This document shows positions 7,586 through 16,049 of a DNA stretch of 64,000 nt, one piece after another. The position numbers and the translations under genes are program-made. The stretch lies in the NCBI RefSeq assembly GCF_000737325.1, contig NZ_CP011125.1, forward strand, positions 4,030,001 to 4,094,000, given 5' to 3'. Below the pieces are notes generated by a model. That model was not told where the DNA came from. It searched no databases and saw only the letters and a list, made by a program, of their open reading frames with translations. The number at the start of each line of letters is the position of its first letter. The first letter of the stretch is position 1. This stretch comes from Sandaracinus amylolyticus. GTDB lineage: Bacteria; Myxococcota_A; Polyangia; Polyangiales; Sandaracinaceae.

Positions 7586-9010
7586 TCACTCCGGCAGCGG
7601 CTCGAACCCGTGCCGGCGCACGACCTCGGGCGACGGACGCGAGCCCGCCGCGATCGCGCGCCGCAGCTGACGCTGCGCGTCGGGCGAGATCTGGATGACG
7701 CGACCCGCCGCTACCGGCGCTTCTTCGGCCGGGGGCTCGACCGCGGCGACCGGCGCCGGTCCGAACGTCACGCGACCGAAGCGCGCGGGCACGTGGAAGT
7801 CGCGCTCGAGCGTCGGCGACCAACCGGACGAGCGCGATCCGCTGCGCGTCGTGTCCATCACGTAGAAGTTCATGCGCCACGTGCTCTCCGCGGGCGGCGC
7901 GGTCATCGCCGTCCCGTCGGCGGTGACGAAGCTGCTCCACGGGATCGCGATCTCGACGCTGTAGCCCTCGTCGTCTCCGTCGTCGTTCGCGGTGCCGCGC
8001 GTCGCGACGGCCGCTTCGATCGCCGCGTTCCAGTCGGCGTGACCGATCGGACCGGGGACACGACGGCTGTCGTAGCGCGTGTCGAACACCTCGCCCGTCG
8101 GCGAGACCTGGAGCTCGAAGTAGTTCCGCCCGTCGCCATCGGGATCGACCATGATCTCGACCGCGTCCTGCTCCCAGAGGTGCGCGTCGCGACCCTCGAG
8201 CGTGTTGCGCAGGAACGTGTCGTCGACCTCGAACGCGACGTAGAGCTTCTGCGCGTCCCAGAGCGTGCGCACCGTCGCGGGCACCTCGCCGCGCGCGCCG
8301 GTGACGGTGTTCACGAACGCCGTCGACGCGGGCACCCGCCACGCGGCGTCGTCGAGCCGACCGTCGATGCGCACCGGCGTGCTCGCGTGCTCCGCGCGGA
8401 TCGACGGCGGCGGCGGCGCGGGGCGCTCCTCGGGCGCGGCCTGCGCGGTGGGACCGGCCGCGACGCTCAGCTGCGCCGCGCGCGCGCGGTTCTCGCCGTC
8501 GCTCGGTCCGCGCGAGATCGACAGGCGGTGCGGGCCGTTCCACAGCCCGAGGTAGAAGACGATCTGATCCGAGCCCCAGTCGGCCGGCAGCGTGATCGTC
8601 TGCGGGTCCTCGATGTACTCGCCCTCGCGCCAGCGCCCCGGCTGGTAGAGCTGGCGCACGACGCCGTTGGTGTCCTCGTTGACGCGGTTCTCGCCGCGTC
8701 CGTCCGCGAGGTGCGTGAAGATCTGCCAGCCGCCGTCGAGCTGACGCTGGGCGTGCCAGTACCACGTGATCGTGAACGCCTGGCCCGGCGTGACCGTCTC
8801 GGTGCTGACGTCGTAGCCGATCAGCCGCACGCGGTTCTCGAAGTTGATGTCGAGCTCGTGCTGCGGATGCGGCGCCTCGCGCGAGATGTTCTCGCGCAGC
8901 TGCTCGCGCTCCGCCGCGCTGAGCTCGGGCGCTTGCTCGACGCACGCCTGCATCGCGAGCGAAGCGATCGCGAGCGAAGCGACAAGGAAGACGAGGACGC
9001 TCTTCTTCAT
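7586..9010 (-). CDS. Lipoprotein with CBM9-like domain
   Basis: 474 residues from MKKSVLVFLV. The signal peptide ends in a lipobox (LASLAMQAC), so the mature protein should be lipidated at that Cys. Residues about 60-190 form a beta-rich domain (FTITWYWHAQ, WREGEYIEDP, DQIVFYLGLW). Residues about 220-430 match the DOMON/CBM9-like fold: IDGRLDDAAW, YVAFEVDDTFLRN, DAVEIMVDPDGDG, YSVEIAIPWSSF. CBM9-like domains bind sugar ends or haem; the ligand here is unknown. The frame extends 17 codons further upstream, but the signal peptide fixes this ATG. It lies 47 bp downstream of ffh on the same strand. Confidence 0.85.
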   Translation of the reverse strand: MKKSVLVFLVASLAIASLAMQACVEQAPELSAAEREQLRENISREAPHPQHELDINFENRVRLIGYDVSTETVTPGQAFTITWYWHAQRQLDGGWQIFTHLADGRGENRVNEDTNGVVRQLYQPGRWREGEYIEDPQTITLPADWGSDQIVFYLGLWNGPHRLSISRGPSDGENRARAAQLSVAAGPTAQAAPEERPAPPPPSIRAEHASTPVRIDGRLDDAAWRVPASTAFVNTVTGARGEVPATVRTLWDAQKLYVAFEVDDTFLRNTLEGRDAHLWEQDAVEIMVDPDGDGRNYFELQVSPTGEVFDTRYDSRRVPGPIGHADWNAAIEAAVATRGTANDDGDDEGYSVEIAIPWSSFVTADGTAMTAPPAESTWRMNFYVMDTTRSGSRSSGWSPTLERDFHVPARFGRVTFGPAPVAAVEPPAEEAPVAAGRVIQISPDAQRQLRRAIAAGSRPSPEVVRRHGFEPLPE

Positions 9011-9057
9011 CGTGATCTCGATTTCCCTGCGCGGAGCACGCGGCCCCGCGCTCACAA

Positions 9058-10650
9058 TCACTTGCGCGACTTCTTGCGCGCCTGCTTCTGAAGCTTGCGC
9101 AGGTGCTTCTTCTTGTTCTTGTCGCCGGGCTTGATCGCCTTCGGCGCGCCCTGGCCGCGCATCATCGCGGCCATCGGGCCCTCGCCCGCGACCGCCGCCT
9201 CGAGCAGCTGATCGGCGAGCGACGACATCATCGGGTTCGTCTCGAGACCGGTGGTGCGCACCATCTCGTTCAGGCGCTTGGCCATCGCCATCTGCTTCAT
9301 GCCCGGCAGGCGCTGGAGCAGCCCGGCCTGCTGGCCGATGTCGCCCATCATCTGCTTCATGAACGAGAAGCGCTGGAGCAGATCGACGACGTCCTTGTCG
9401 CTGCGCCCCGAGCCCTTCGCGACGCGCTGGATGCGGCCCTTGTCCTTCGTGAACAGCTCGGGCTCGATGCGCTCGCGCTTCGTCATCGAGCTGACGATCG
9501 CCTCGGCGCGCTTGAGCTCCTTCTCGTCGACCTGGAAGCCCTCGGGCACGCTGTCGGCGAAGAAGGGCAGCTTCTCGAAGAGGTCCTGCAGCGGGCCCAT
9601 CTTCTGGAGCATGCGGATCTGCTCCAGGAAGTCGTGGAGCGTGAAGCGCCCCTCGAGCATCCGCTTGGCGTCCTGCTCGGCCTTGTTCTGGTCGACGACG
9701 CCTTCGAAGTCCTTCATCAGGCCGACGACATCGCCGAAGCCGAGGATCCGGCTGGCCATGCCCTCGGGGCGGAACTCCTCGAGCTTGTCGAGGCCCTCGC
9801 CCATGCCGACGAACTTCACGGGCGCGCCCGTGACCTCGCGGATCGACAGCGCGGCGCCGCCGCGCGCGTCGCCGTCGAGCTTCGTCATCACGACGCCGGT
9901 GAGGCCGAGGCGCTCGTGGAACGCGGCCGCCGTCTTCACGGCGTCCTGACCGATCATCGCGTCGACGACCATGAAGACGTTGTCCGCCTTCGTGTTCGTC
10001 TTGATCTGCTGGAGCTCGACCATCAGCGGCTCGTCGACCGCGAGACGGCCCGCCGTGTCGTAGATGATCACGTCGCGCTTGAGCTTGCGCGCGTGGTCGA
10101 TCGCCTTCGTGCAGATGTCGACGGGGCGACCGCCGGGGATCGAGAACACCGGGATCGAGAGGCGCTCGCCGAGCACCTTGAGCTGCTCGATCGCGCCCGG
10201 GCGCTGCACGTCGGCCGCGACGAGGAGCGGCTTCTTCCCCTGCGACTCGAGAAGACGCGCGAGCTTGCCCGACGTGGTCGTCTTACCGGAGCCCTGGAGG
10301 CCGACCATCATGATGCCGGTCGGCTGCGGGGCCTTGGCGTGCACGAGCGCCGGGCCCTCGCTCTTCATCATGCCGACGAGCTCGTCCTGGCATGCCTTGA
10401 TGAAGCGCTCGGCCGGGCCGATCTTGATCTTCTTGCCCTTGGCCTCGACCTCGTTGGTGATCGTCTCGCCGATCACCGACTCCTTCACGCGGCCGAGGAA
10501 ACGCTTCACGACGCCGAATTCGACGTCGGCCTCGAGCAGCGAGAGGCGCACGTCGCGGAGCGCCGGCTCGAGGTTCTCCTCGTTCAGCTCGGTCAGGCCC
10601 GCGAGACGGTTCCGCGCGGCGCGGAACCCCTTGGTCAAGGTCTCGAACAT
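9058..10650 (-). CDS. ffh: Signal recognition particle protein Ffh
   Basis: A 530-residue SRP GTPase that with 4.5S RNA targets nascent membrane proteins to FtsY and SecYEG. It has the N-terminal four-helix domain (1-100), the G1 loop GLQGSGKTTT (117-126), DVQRPGA, DTAGR, TKLDGDARGG, and a methionine-rich M domain (about 325-490) with the RNA-binding helices (GSGRSDKDVVDLLQRFSFMK, then MMGDI). The C-terminus is a Lys/Arg-rich tail (KNKKKHLRKLQKQARKKSRK), which makes it longer than the usual 450-500 residues. I did not find the SRP RNA gene in the window. The start ATG begins MFETLTKGF, as in most orthologues. Confidence 0.97.
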   Translation of the reverse strand: MFETLTKGFRAARNRLAGLTELNEENLEPALRDVRLSLLEADVEFGVVKRFLGRVKESVIGETITNEVEAKGKKIKIGPAERFIKACQDELVGMMKSEGPALVHAKAPQPTGIMMVGLQGSGKTTTSGKLARLLESQGKKPLLVAADVQRPGAIEQLKVLGERLSIPVFSIPGGRPVDICTKAIDHARKLKRDVIIYDTAGRLAVDEPLMVELQQIKTNTKADNVFMVVDAMIGQDAVKTAAAFHERLGLTGVVMTKLDGDARGGAALSIREVTGAPVKFVGMGEGLDKLEEFRPEGMASRILGFGDVVGLMKDFEGVVDQNKAEQDAKRMLEGRFTLHDFLEQIRMLQKMGPLQDLFEKLPFFADSVPEGFQVDEKELKRAEAIVSSMTKRERIEPELFTKDKGRIQRVAKGSGRSDKDVVDLLQRFSFMKQMMGDIGQQAGLLQRLPGMKQMAMAKRLNEMVRTTGLETNPMMSSLADQLLEAAVAGEGPMAAMMRGQGAPKAIKPGDKNKKKHLRKLQKQARKKSRK

Positions 10651-10756
10651 CGTCGGTCGGGCTGCCTAGCACGGCGCTCGCGCGCGCCGCAAGGGCGCGC
10701 GCGGCGGATTCAGCGAGGAATTGTCCGCTGGTTCGCGGACCGATCGCCGCGCGCTC

Positions 10757-12352
10757 TCACCAGCGGACGCGCACCGGTCCGTCGTGCGCCGCGCCGTCGC
10801 CCTGCGCGAGCTGACCCGCCGAGTTGTCACCCCAGCAGAGCACGTCTCCGCCGCTCACCACGCACGCCGTCGCGCCGTCGGTCGCGACCTGCGAGACGTC
10901 GCCCAGCATCGACGGCCACATCGCGACCGCGCGCGTCGTGTCGACGGTGCCCGCAGGATAGAAGCTCGGCGACGAGGGGCGCCCCCAGCAGTACGCGCGC
11001 GACGGGCTCGTTTCGCTGCGCGCGCACGTGAGCTGGTGATCGGCGCTCGACGCGCTCGCGAGATCGCGCAGCACGGCGCCGCCGGTGATGACGCGCGCAG
11101 GCACCGCGAGCGTCGGCGACGCGTCGCGCGAGTGGCCCCAGCACGTGATCACCGCGTCCGCGTCCTCGGCGCACGCGTGCTGACCCCCGACCACGAGATC
11201 GACCACCGCGCCGATCCCGATCGACTCGACGGGCGACGGCTGCGGATCGAACGCGCCCTCCGCCGGCATCGGCTCGGCGCGACCGAGCTGACGGAAGCGG
11301 TTCGATCCCCAGCACGACGCGACGCCGCTCTCGACCGAGCAGCTGAAGAACGCGCCCGCTGCGAAGCGGCTCGACGTCGGACGATCGTCGATGCGCACCG
11401 GCGTCGGCCCGTCCGCGCCCTGCAGCTCGCCGCGCGTTCCTTCTCCGGCGCCGTAGATCCCCTCGGCGAGCTCGAAGAGGAGATGACGCCGTCCCGCGCG
11501 GATCGCGATCGCGTCGCGCACGGGCTCCCCGTTGGGCGGAAGCTCGACGAGGGCGGGCGTGCGCGTGAGCGCTTCGGGCGTCGGTCGCGCGCCGCCCCAG
11601 CACTGGATGCTCCCGTCCTCCATCAGCGCGCACGAGTAGCTGTCGCCGAGCGCGACATCGACGGCGCCGCGCCCTTCTTCGAAGGGCAGCACCTCAACCG
11701 GTCGCGCGCGGCAGTACTCGATCCCGCACTCGGGCGCGTCGGGGCGCACGCCCGAGGCCTCGGCGGCGACGTCGCGTCCCCAGCACCACAGGCGGCCCGA
11801 CTCGGTCACCGCGCACGCGTGCTGCCATCCCAGCGCGACGCGCCGCACCGGATCGCACGCCGGCCCTCGGCACGTTCCGCCGTCGATCCCGGCGTCGCTC
11901 GGCCCGCCGTCCACGCCCGCGTCGGGCACCTCCGCGCCCCCGTCGAGCTCGACGGGCATACCGGCCTCCGGCCGCGCGCGCGGGTCCACGCAGATCGCCA
12001 TGTCGAGCGAGGGCACGCTCCAGCACTGATCGCCCTGCGCGCAGTCGCCGTCGACCTCGCATGCGTCGACGCACCGCCCGAGCGCGCACCGCAGGCCCCC
12101 CTGGCACTGCTCGTCGCGCTCGCACACGTCCTCGACGACCGAGCACGATCCCACGCCCATCTCGTCGACGAGGCACATCGCGCCCGGGTCGCAGTCCACG
12201 CTCTGCCGGCACTCCGCGCGGCACCGCCCGAAGCCACACACGAGCCCGGAGGGACAGTCGCTGTCGTACGCGCAGAGCCCACCCAGCTGGAGATCCTCGG
12301 TGCAGCCGAGCGCGAGGACGAAGAGAACGAGCGCGCCGAGCCGGGAGATCAT
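10757..12352 (-). CDS. RCC1-repeat lipoprotein with Cys-rich N-terminal region
   Basis: 531 residues. Lipobox LVLALGC near residue 17 predicts a lipoprotein. Residues about 20-125 contain paired-Cys modules (DSDCPSGLVCGFGRC, DEQCQGGLRCALGRC, DGDCAQGDQCW) typical of myxobacterial surface lipoproteins. A Gly/Asp/Ala linker follows (about 130-165). The rest holds RCC1-like blades, each with a WCWG or CWG core (HACAVTESGRLWCWG, SYSCALMEDGSIQCWG, VLCWGDNSAGQL), forming a likely seven-bladed propeller. Such proteins are abundant in Polyangia; the ligand is unknown. A TACCCT box 8 nt before the ATG and the lack of a ribosome site suggest a leaderless mRNA. Confidence 0.85.
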   Translation of the reverse strand: MISRLGALVLFVLALGCTEDLQLGGLCAYDSDCPSGLVCGFGRCRAECRQSVDCDPGAMCLVDEMGVGSCSVVEDVCERDEQCQGGLRCALGRCVDACEVDGDCAQGDQCWSVPSLDMAICVDPRARPEAGMPVELDGGAEVPDAGVDGGPSDAGIDGGTCRGPACDPVRRVALGWQHACAVTESGRLWCWGRDVAAEASGVRPDAPECGIEYCRARPVEVLPFEEGRGAVDVALGDSYSCALMEDGSIQCWGGARPTPEALTRTPALVELPPNGEPVRDAIAIRAGRRHLLFELAEGIYGAGEGTRGELQGADGPTPVRIDDRPTSSRFAAGAFFSCSVESGVASCWGSNRFRQLGRAEPMPAEGAFDPQPSPVESIGIGAVVDLVVGGQHACAEDADAVITCWGHSRDASPTLAVPARVITGGAVLRDLASASSADHQLTCARSETSPSRAYCWGRPSSPSFYPAGTVDTTRAVAMWPSMLGDVSQVATDGATACVVSGGDVLCWGDNSAGQLAQGDGAAHDGPVRVRW

Positions 12353-12360
12353 CGCGCGCG

Positions 12361-12366
12361 AGGGTA
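12361..12366 (-). promoter_or_regulatory. Leaderless-type -10 box of the RCC1 lipoprotein gene
   Basis: TACCCT on the minus strand ends 8 nt before ATG 12352. No Shine-Dalgarno lies between. Confidence 0.45.
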
Positions 12367-12441
12367 GCGAGCGAGACGCGGACCGTCACGACGAGTCGTC
12401 TGGACTCCCAGTCCTGGGTTCCGCGCGCACGGACTGCTCAC

Positions 12442-12920
12442 GGCTTCGGCGAAGCTGCTCGACCCGTAGGGTGACCGATGGCGAGCTTGGCGAAGCTGGC
12501 CGAGCGCTGAGATCAACGGATTGCGAGCTTGGCGAAGCTGGCCGAGCGCTGAGGTCAACGATCGCGAGCTCGGCGAAGCTGGCCGAGCGCTGAGATCAAC
12601 GATCGCGAGCTCGGCGAAGCTGGCCGAGCGCTGAGATCAACGATCGCGAGCTCGGCGAAGCTGGCCCAGCGCTGAGATCAACGGATTGCGAGCTCGGCGA
12701 AGCTGGCCGAGCGCTGAGATCAACGGATTGCGAGCTCGGCGAAGCTGGCCGAGCGCTGAGATCAACGATCGCGAGCTCGGCGAAGCTGGCCGAGCGCTGA
12801 GATCAACGATCGCGAGCTCGGCGAAGCTGGCCGAGCGCTGAGATCAACGATCGCGAGCTCGGCGAAGCTGGCCGAGCGCTGAGGTCGACGGATCGCGAGC
12901 TCGGCGAAGCCTTCGGACAT
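12442..12920. repeat. 41/42-bp tandem repeat array, about ten full copies
   Basis: This holds most of the 760-bp gene-free stretch between the RCC1 lipoprotein and the inositol phosphatase. Units beginning gcgagctcgg start at 12481, 12523, 12564, 12605, 12646, 12688, 12730, 12771, 12812, 12853 and 12895, spaced 41 or 42 bp. Diverged half-copies flank both ends. Each unit carries CTCGGC and GCCGAG arms around gaagctg, so each RNA or single strand can fold into a hairpin. Because 41- and 42-bp units alternate there is no common reading frame, so it is not coding. Units are joined directly with no unique spacers, so it is not CRISPR. From 12921 to 13112 I see nothing recognisable. Confidence 0.95.
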
Positions 12921-13112
12921 GCGAAGTGCGAAGCACGCTGCGCGCTTGTGCGTAGCGCGTTTCGCGTGTGACAGGCTCCACGTCGCCGCCGTTTCACACT
13001 GTGGACCCCGCGCTTCGCAGGGCGACGGACCGATTTCCGGCCGATCAGCCGAAAAAGGGACCCGCCTCCGAGCACTGTACGCGTGTCCGGATCGCTGGCC
13101 CGCCCGTTGCTG

Positions 13113-13994
13113 ATGAGCGCCGCGACCTCCCCGATGACGCTCGACGCGAACGACCTCGACACCATCCTCCGCGACGCCCTGCCCGTGGCCCGCGCCGCGG
13201 CGAAGGTGCTCGCCGACCGATGGCGTGGCACCCCCGAGGTGCGGTCGAAGTCGCGCAGCGATCTCGTCACCGACGCCGATCTCGCGAGCGAGTCGCTCAT
13301 CCGCGAGCAGCTGACGGCGCGCTTCCCCTCGCACGCCATCGTCGGCGAAGAGGGCGGCGGGGAGGGCGGCGCGCTCGCGTGGTTCGTCGATCCCCTCGAC
13401 GGCACCACGAACTTCGCGCACGGGCATCCTTTCTTCTGCGTCTCGATGGCGCTGGTGCACGAGGGCGAGCCGGTCGTCGGCATCGTGATCGCGCCCGCGC
13501 TCTCGCTCGAGTGGTCGGCCACGCGCGGCGGCGGCGTCACCCGCAACGGCGCGCGCTGTCAGGTGTCGCAGACGACGCTCCTCGACGACGCGCTGCTCTC
13601 GACGGGATTTCCCTCCTGGCGCGCGAGCCGCGGCGACAACAACTACCGTGCGTTCCTCGCGCTCGACGCGGCGACGCACGGCGTGCGACGTTGCGGCGCC
13701 AGCGCGATCGAGATCGCGATGGTCGCCGACGGATCGTACGACGCGTTCTGGGATCTCGGGCTGAAGCCGTGGGACGTCGGCGCGAGCACGCTCTTCGTGC
13801 GCGAAGCGGGCGGTCTCGTCACGGACTTCGACGGGTCACCGGTCGCGCTCGACGCCGGTCGCATCCTCGCGAGCAACGGTCGGCTGCACGCGCGTCTGTC
13901 GCGCGCGCTCGCGGGCGACGTGTCGCTCCCGCCGATCGACGGTGTCGAGCATCGGGCGGGGCCGCACTTGCGGCGGCCCGGAGAAGTGGGATAG
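13113..13994 (+). CDS. Inositol monophosphatase family protein
   Basis: 293 residues from ATG 13113; GTG 13083 and ATG 13134 are alternatives. The family's metal-binding motifs are intact: IVGEEGGGEGG (Glu pair), WFVDPLDGTTNFAHG, and GLKPWDVGA. It should dephosphorylate inositol-1-phosphate, or a related sugar phosphate such as histidinol-phosphate or fructose bisphosphate, with Mg2+. Its place 2 kb upstream of a myo-inositol-1-phosphate synthase on the same strand favours inositol phosphate: together they convert glucose-6-phosphate to myo-inositol. A GCCCGC...GCGGGC hairpin lies immediately after the stop. Confidence 0.9.
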   Translation: MSAATSPMTLDANDLDTILRDALPVARAAAKVLADRWRGTPEVRSKSRSDLVTDADLASESLIREQLTARFPSHAIVGEEGGGEGGALAWFVDPLDGTTNFAHGHPFFCVSMALVHEGEPVVGIVIAPALSLEWSATRGGGVTRNGARCQVSQTTLLDDALLSTGFPSWRASRGDNNYRAFLALDAATHGVRRCGASAIEIAMVADGSYDAFWDLGLKPWDVGASTLFVREAGGLVTDFDGSPVALDAGRILASNGRLHARLSRALAGDVSLPPIDGVEHRAGPHLRRPGEVG

Positions 13995-13996
13995 TC

Positions 13997-14027
13997 GCCC
14001 GCTTTCTTGCGGGCCTGATTCTTGGGA
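13997..14027 (+). terminator. Possible terminator after inositol monophosphatase
   Basis: GCCCGC (13997-14002) and GCGGGC (14009-14014) enclose tttctt, followed by a mixed T-rich stretch ctgattcttgggatttt. Confidence 0.45.
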
Positions 14028-14151
14028 TTTTCGCTGATCGCTCGTGGTTCGAGCGCGGCGTCGAGAGGACCGAGACGGTTGGCGCGTTCGCGCCGGTGAG
14101 GCTAGACCCGCGCGCCGCCCGGGCCTGGAGAGAGCAAGCCGAGAGGGCCAG

Positions 14152-15894
14152 ATGGAAGCACGCAGCACGATCGATTCGAGCTCGGTGTCCGGTTCGAGCA
14201 CGGTGTCGGATCCGAGCGCGGTGTCTAGTCCGAGCGCCGTCTCGGCCTCACTGCACGGGACGACGACGGTGAGCAACGGCCACCACCTGGGCACGCGATC
14301 GGTCGATCACCAGGGGTCGCGCACGCTGAAGCGCAGCGCGTATCCCCGCAGCGTCGGTCAGGCGCTCCTCATGGCCGCCCGCGTGCGCGTCGCGCTGTGG
14401 GATCGCGCCCTGCGCAACGTCGAGGAGGTGCAGACCAAGCAGCTGCGCCGCATCGTCGACCACGCGCGGAACACGACGTTCGGTCGTCGCCACGGCTTCG
14501 CCGACATTCGCTCGTGGGAGCAGTTCGCGGCGCGCGTGCCGGTCGGCGACTACGACTCGCACTCGCCGGCGTTCGAGGCGATGCGCACGGGCGAGACGGG
14601 CATCCTCGTCCCCGAGAAGATCAAGTACTTCGGCAACTCGAGCGGCAGCTCGACCAAGGGCAAGCCGAAGTTCCTCCCGATCGCCGAGCGTCAGGTCGCG
14701 TTCCAGCGCGGCAGCGCGGCGGACTCGATGTACCGCTACCTCGTCTGGCGCGGCGAGGACGACTTCACGAGCGGCTACACGCTCGGGCTCTTCCCGCCGA
14801 CGACGATGCGCAAGGAAGGCCCCGTCTTCATCACGACGAACCCGTCGCTGCAGTCGGTGAAGATGCCCGCCTTCACCAAGGTCTGTCAGATCCCCGAGCC
14901 CGAGATCCGCGAGATCGCGGACTACGACTACAAGCTCGAGCGCATCGCGGACCGCTATCTCGATCACGACGTGCGCGCCGTCGCGGGCACGACCTGCTGG
15001 TTCTCGATCCTGTTCGACAAGCTGCTCGCGGCGGCGGCGCGTCGCGGTCGCAAGGCCGACTCGGTGCGCGACCTCTGGCCGAACCTCCGCGTGCTCGTCG
15101 GCGGCGGCGTGAGCGCCGATCCGTACATGCCCGTCATCCGCGAGCGCATGGGCCGCGACGACGTGGTGCTCGTCGACACGTACAACGCGACCGAGGGCGG
15201 CATCTTCGCGTGCAGCGATCACAGCGGTGAGCGCGGCATGCTGATGATCCCGGATCGCGGCGTGTTCTACGAGTTCGTTCCGGTCGAGGACGCGAGCGAC
15301 CTGACGAACATCGGGCCGTGGGCGCGCCGCGTGCCGCTGTGGGGCGTCGAGAAGGACAAGCTCTACGCGATCCACGTCACGACGGTCTCGGGGCTCTACT
15401 CGTATCGCCTCGGCGATCTCGTGCGCTTCACGTCGACCGATCCGTATCGCATCGAGTTCGCGGGCCGCGTGAGCGGCTGTCTGTCGACGACGCAGGAGCT
15501 CACGACGCACGTCGAGATCCAGCGCGCCGTCGAGCACGCGCTCACCGCGATCCCCGCGACGACCGTCGACTACGGCTGCGCCGCGGACGTCGGCGTGAAC
15601 GGCACCGCGCGCTCGCGCTACGTGCTGTTCGCCGAGTTCGAGCCGGGCCACGCGCCCGCCGATCTCGCGGCGTTCGCCCGCGCGTTCGACGAGGGGCTCT
15701 GCCAGCAGAACCGCGTCTATCGCGAGCACCGCAAGGACGACGTCGGCATCTTCGCGCCGGAGCTCGTCGCGCTGCCGCCCGGCTCGGTGAAGCGCTTCAT
15801 GAAGGACATCGGGAACACGAGCGTGCAGAGCAAGTTCCCGCGCATCCTCGACGACGAGCGCAAGCAGCTCCTGCGCACCTACGTCCAGAGCTGA
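14152..15894 (+). CDS. GH3 family acyl-acid-amido synthetase-like protein
   Basis: 580 residues from ATG 14152. From about residue 80 it matches the bacterial GH3 family (acyl-adenylate/firefly-luciferase superfamily): a helical lead-in ending TTFGRRHGF, then KIKYFGNSSGSSTKGKPKFL (phosphate-binding Ser/Gly loop), VLVGGGVSADPY, VDTYNATEG (adenylate motif), and YSYRLGDLVRF. GH3 enzymes adenylate a carboxylic acid and couple it to an amine, usually an amino acid. The first 60-70 residues are Ser-rich low complexity built on an 18-bp DNA repeat. ATG 14371 (MAARVRVALW) is a plausible later start. It lies between the inositol phosphatase and inositol-phosphate synthase genes. The natural acyl and amine substrates are unknown. 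Confidence 0.85.
   Translation: MEARSTIDSSSVSGSSTVSDPSAVSSPSAVSASLHGTTTVSNGHHLGTRSVDHQGSRTLKRSAYPRSVGQALLMAARVRVALWDRALRNVEEVQTKQLRRIVDHARNTTFGRRHGFADIRSWEQFAARVPVGDYDSHSPAFEAMRTGETGILVPEKIKYFGNSSGSSTKGKPKFLPIAERQVAFQRGSAADSMYRYLVWRGEDDFTSGYTLGLFPPTTMRKEGPVFITTNPSLQSVKMPAFTKVCQIPEPEIREIADYDYKLERIADRYLDHDVRAVAGTTCWFSILFDKLLAAAARRGRKADSVRDLWPNLRVLVGGGVSADPYMPVIRERMGRDDVVLVDTYNATEGGIFACSDHSGERGMLMIPDRGVFYEFVPVEDASDLTNIGPWARRVPLWGVEKDKLYAIHVTTVSGLYSYRLGDLVRFTSTDPYRIEFAGRVSGCLSTTQELTTHVEIQRAVEHALTAIPATTVDYGCAADVGVNGTARSRYVLFAEFEPGHAPADLAAFARAFDEGLCQQNRVYREHRKDDVGIFAPELVALPPGSVKRFMKDIGNTSVQSKFPRILDDERKQLLRTYVQS
14179..14250 (+). repeat. 18-bp minisatellite in the 5' part of the GH3 gene
   Basis: Four degenerate 18-bp units (14179, 14197, 14215, 14233) encode S-[STA]-V-S-x-[SP] hexapeptides. 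Confidence 0.85.
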
Positions 15895-16049
15895 TTTTCG
15901 AGCCAAGCACGGGGCCGCAGCCGACCCAAAGGCTGCGCCCGGGCCTTCGCGAGCACGCCGCTCGCTCTCCCGGTGACCGCGGTCTTCGCGAAGACTCGAC
16001 GCCGCGAACACGAACGAAGTACGCGAGAGAAGGAACAGAGGAAGAAGAC

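Noticed and set aside
10651-10756. SRP RNA gene beside ffh
   Set aside because: The 106-bp gap has GC-rich inverted repeats but not the conserved SRP tetraloop domain.
12442-12920. CRISPR array
   Set aside because: Repeats are joined directly with no unique spacers, and no cas genes are present.
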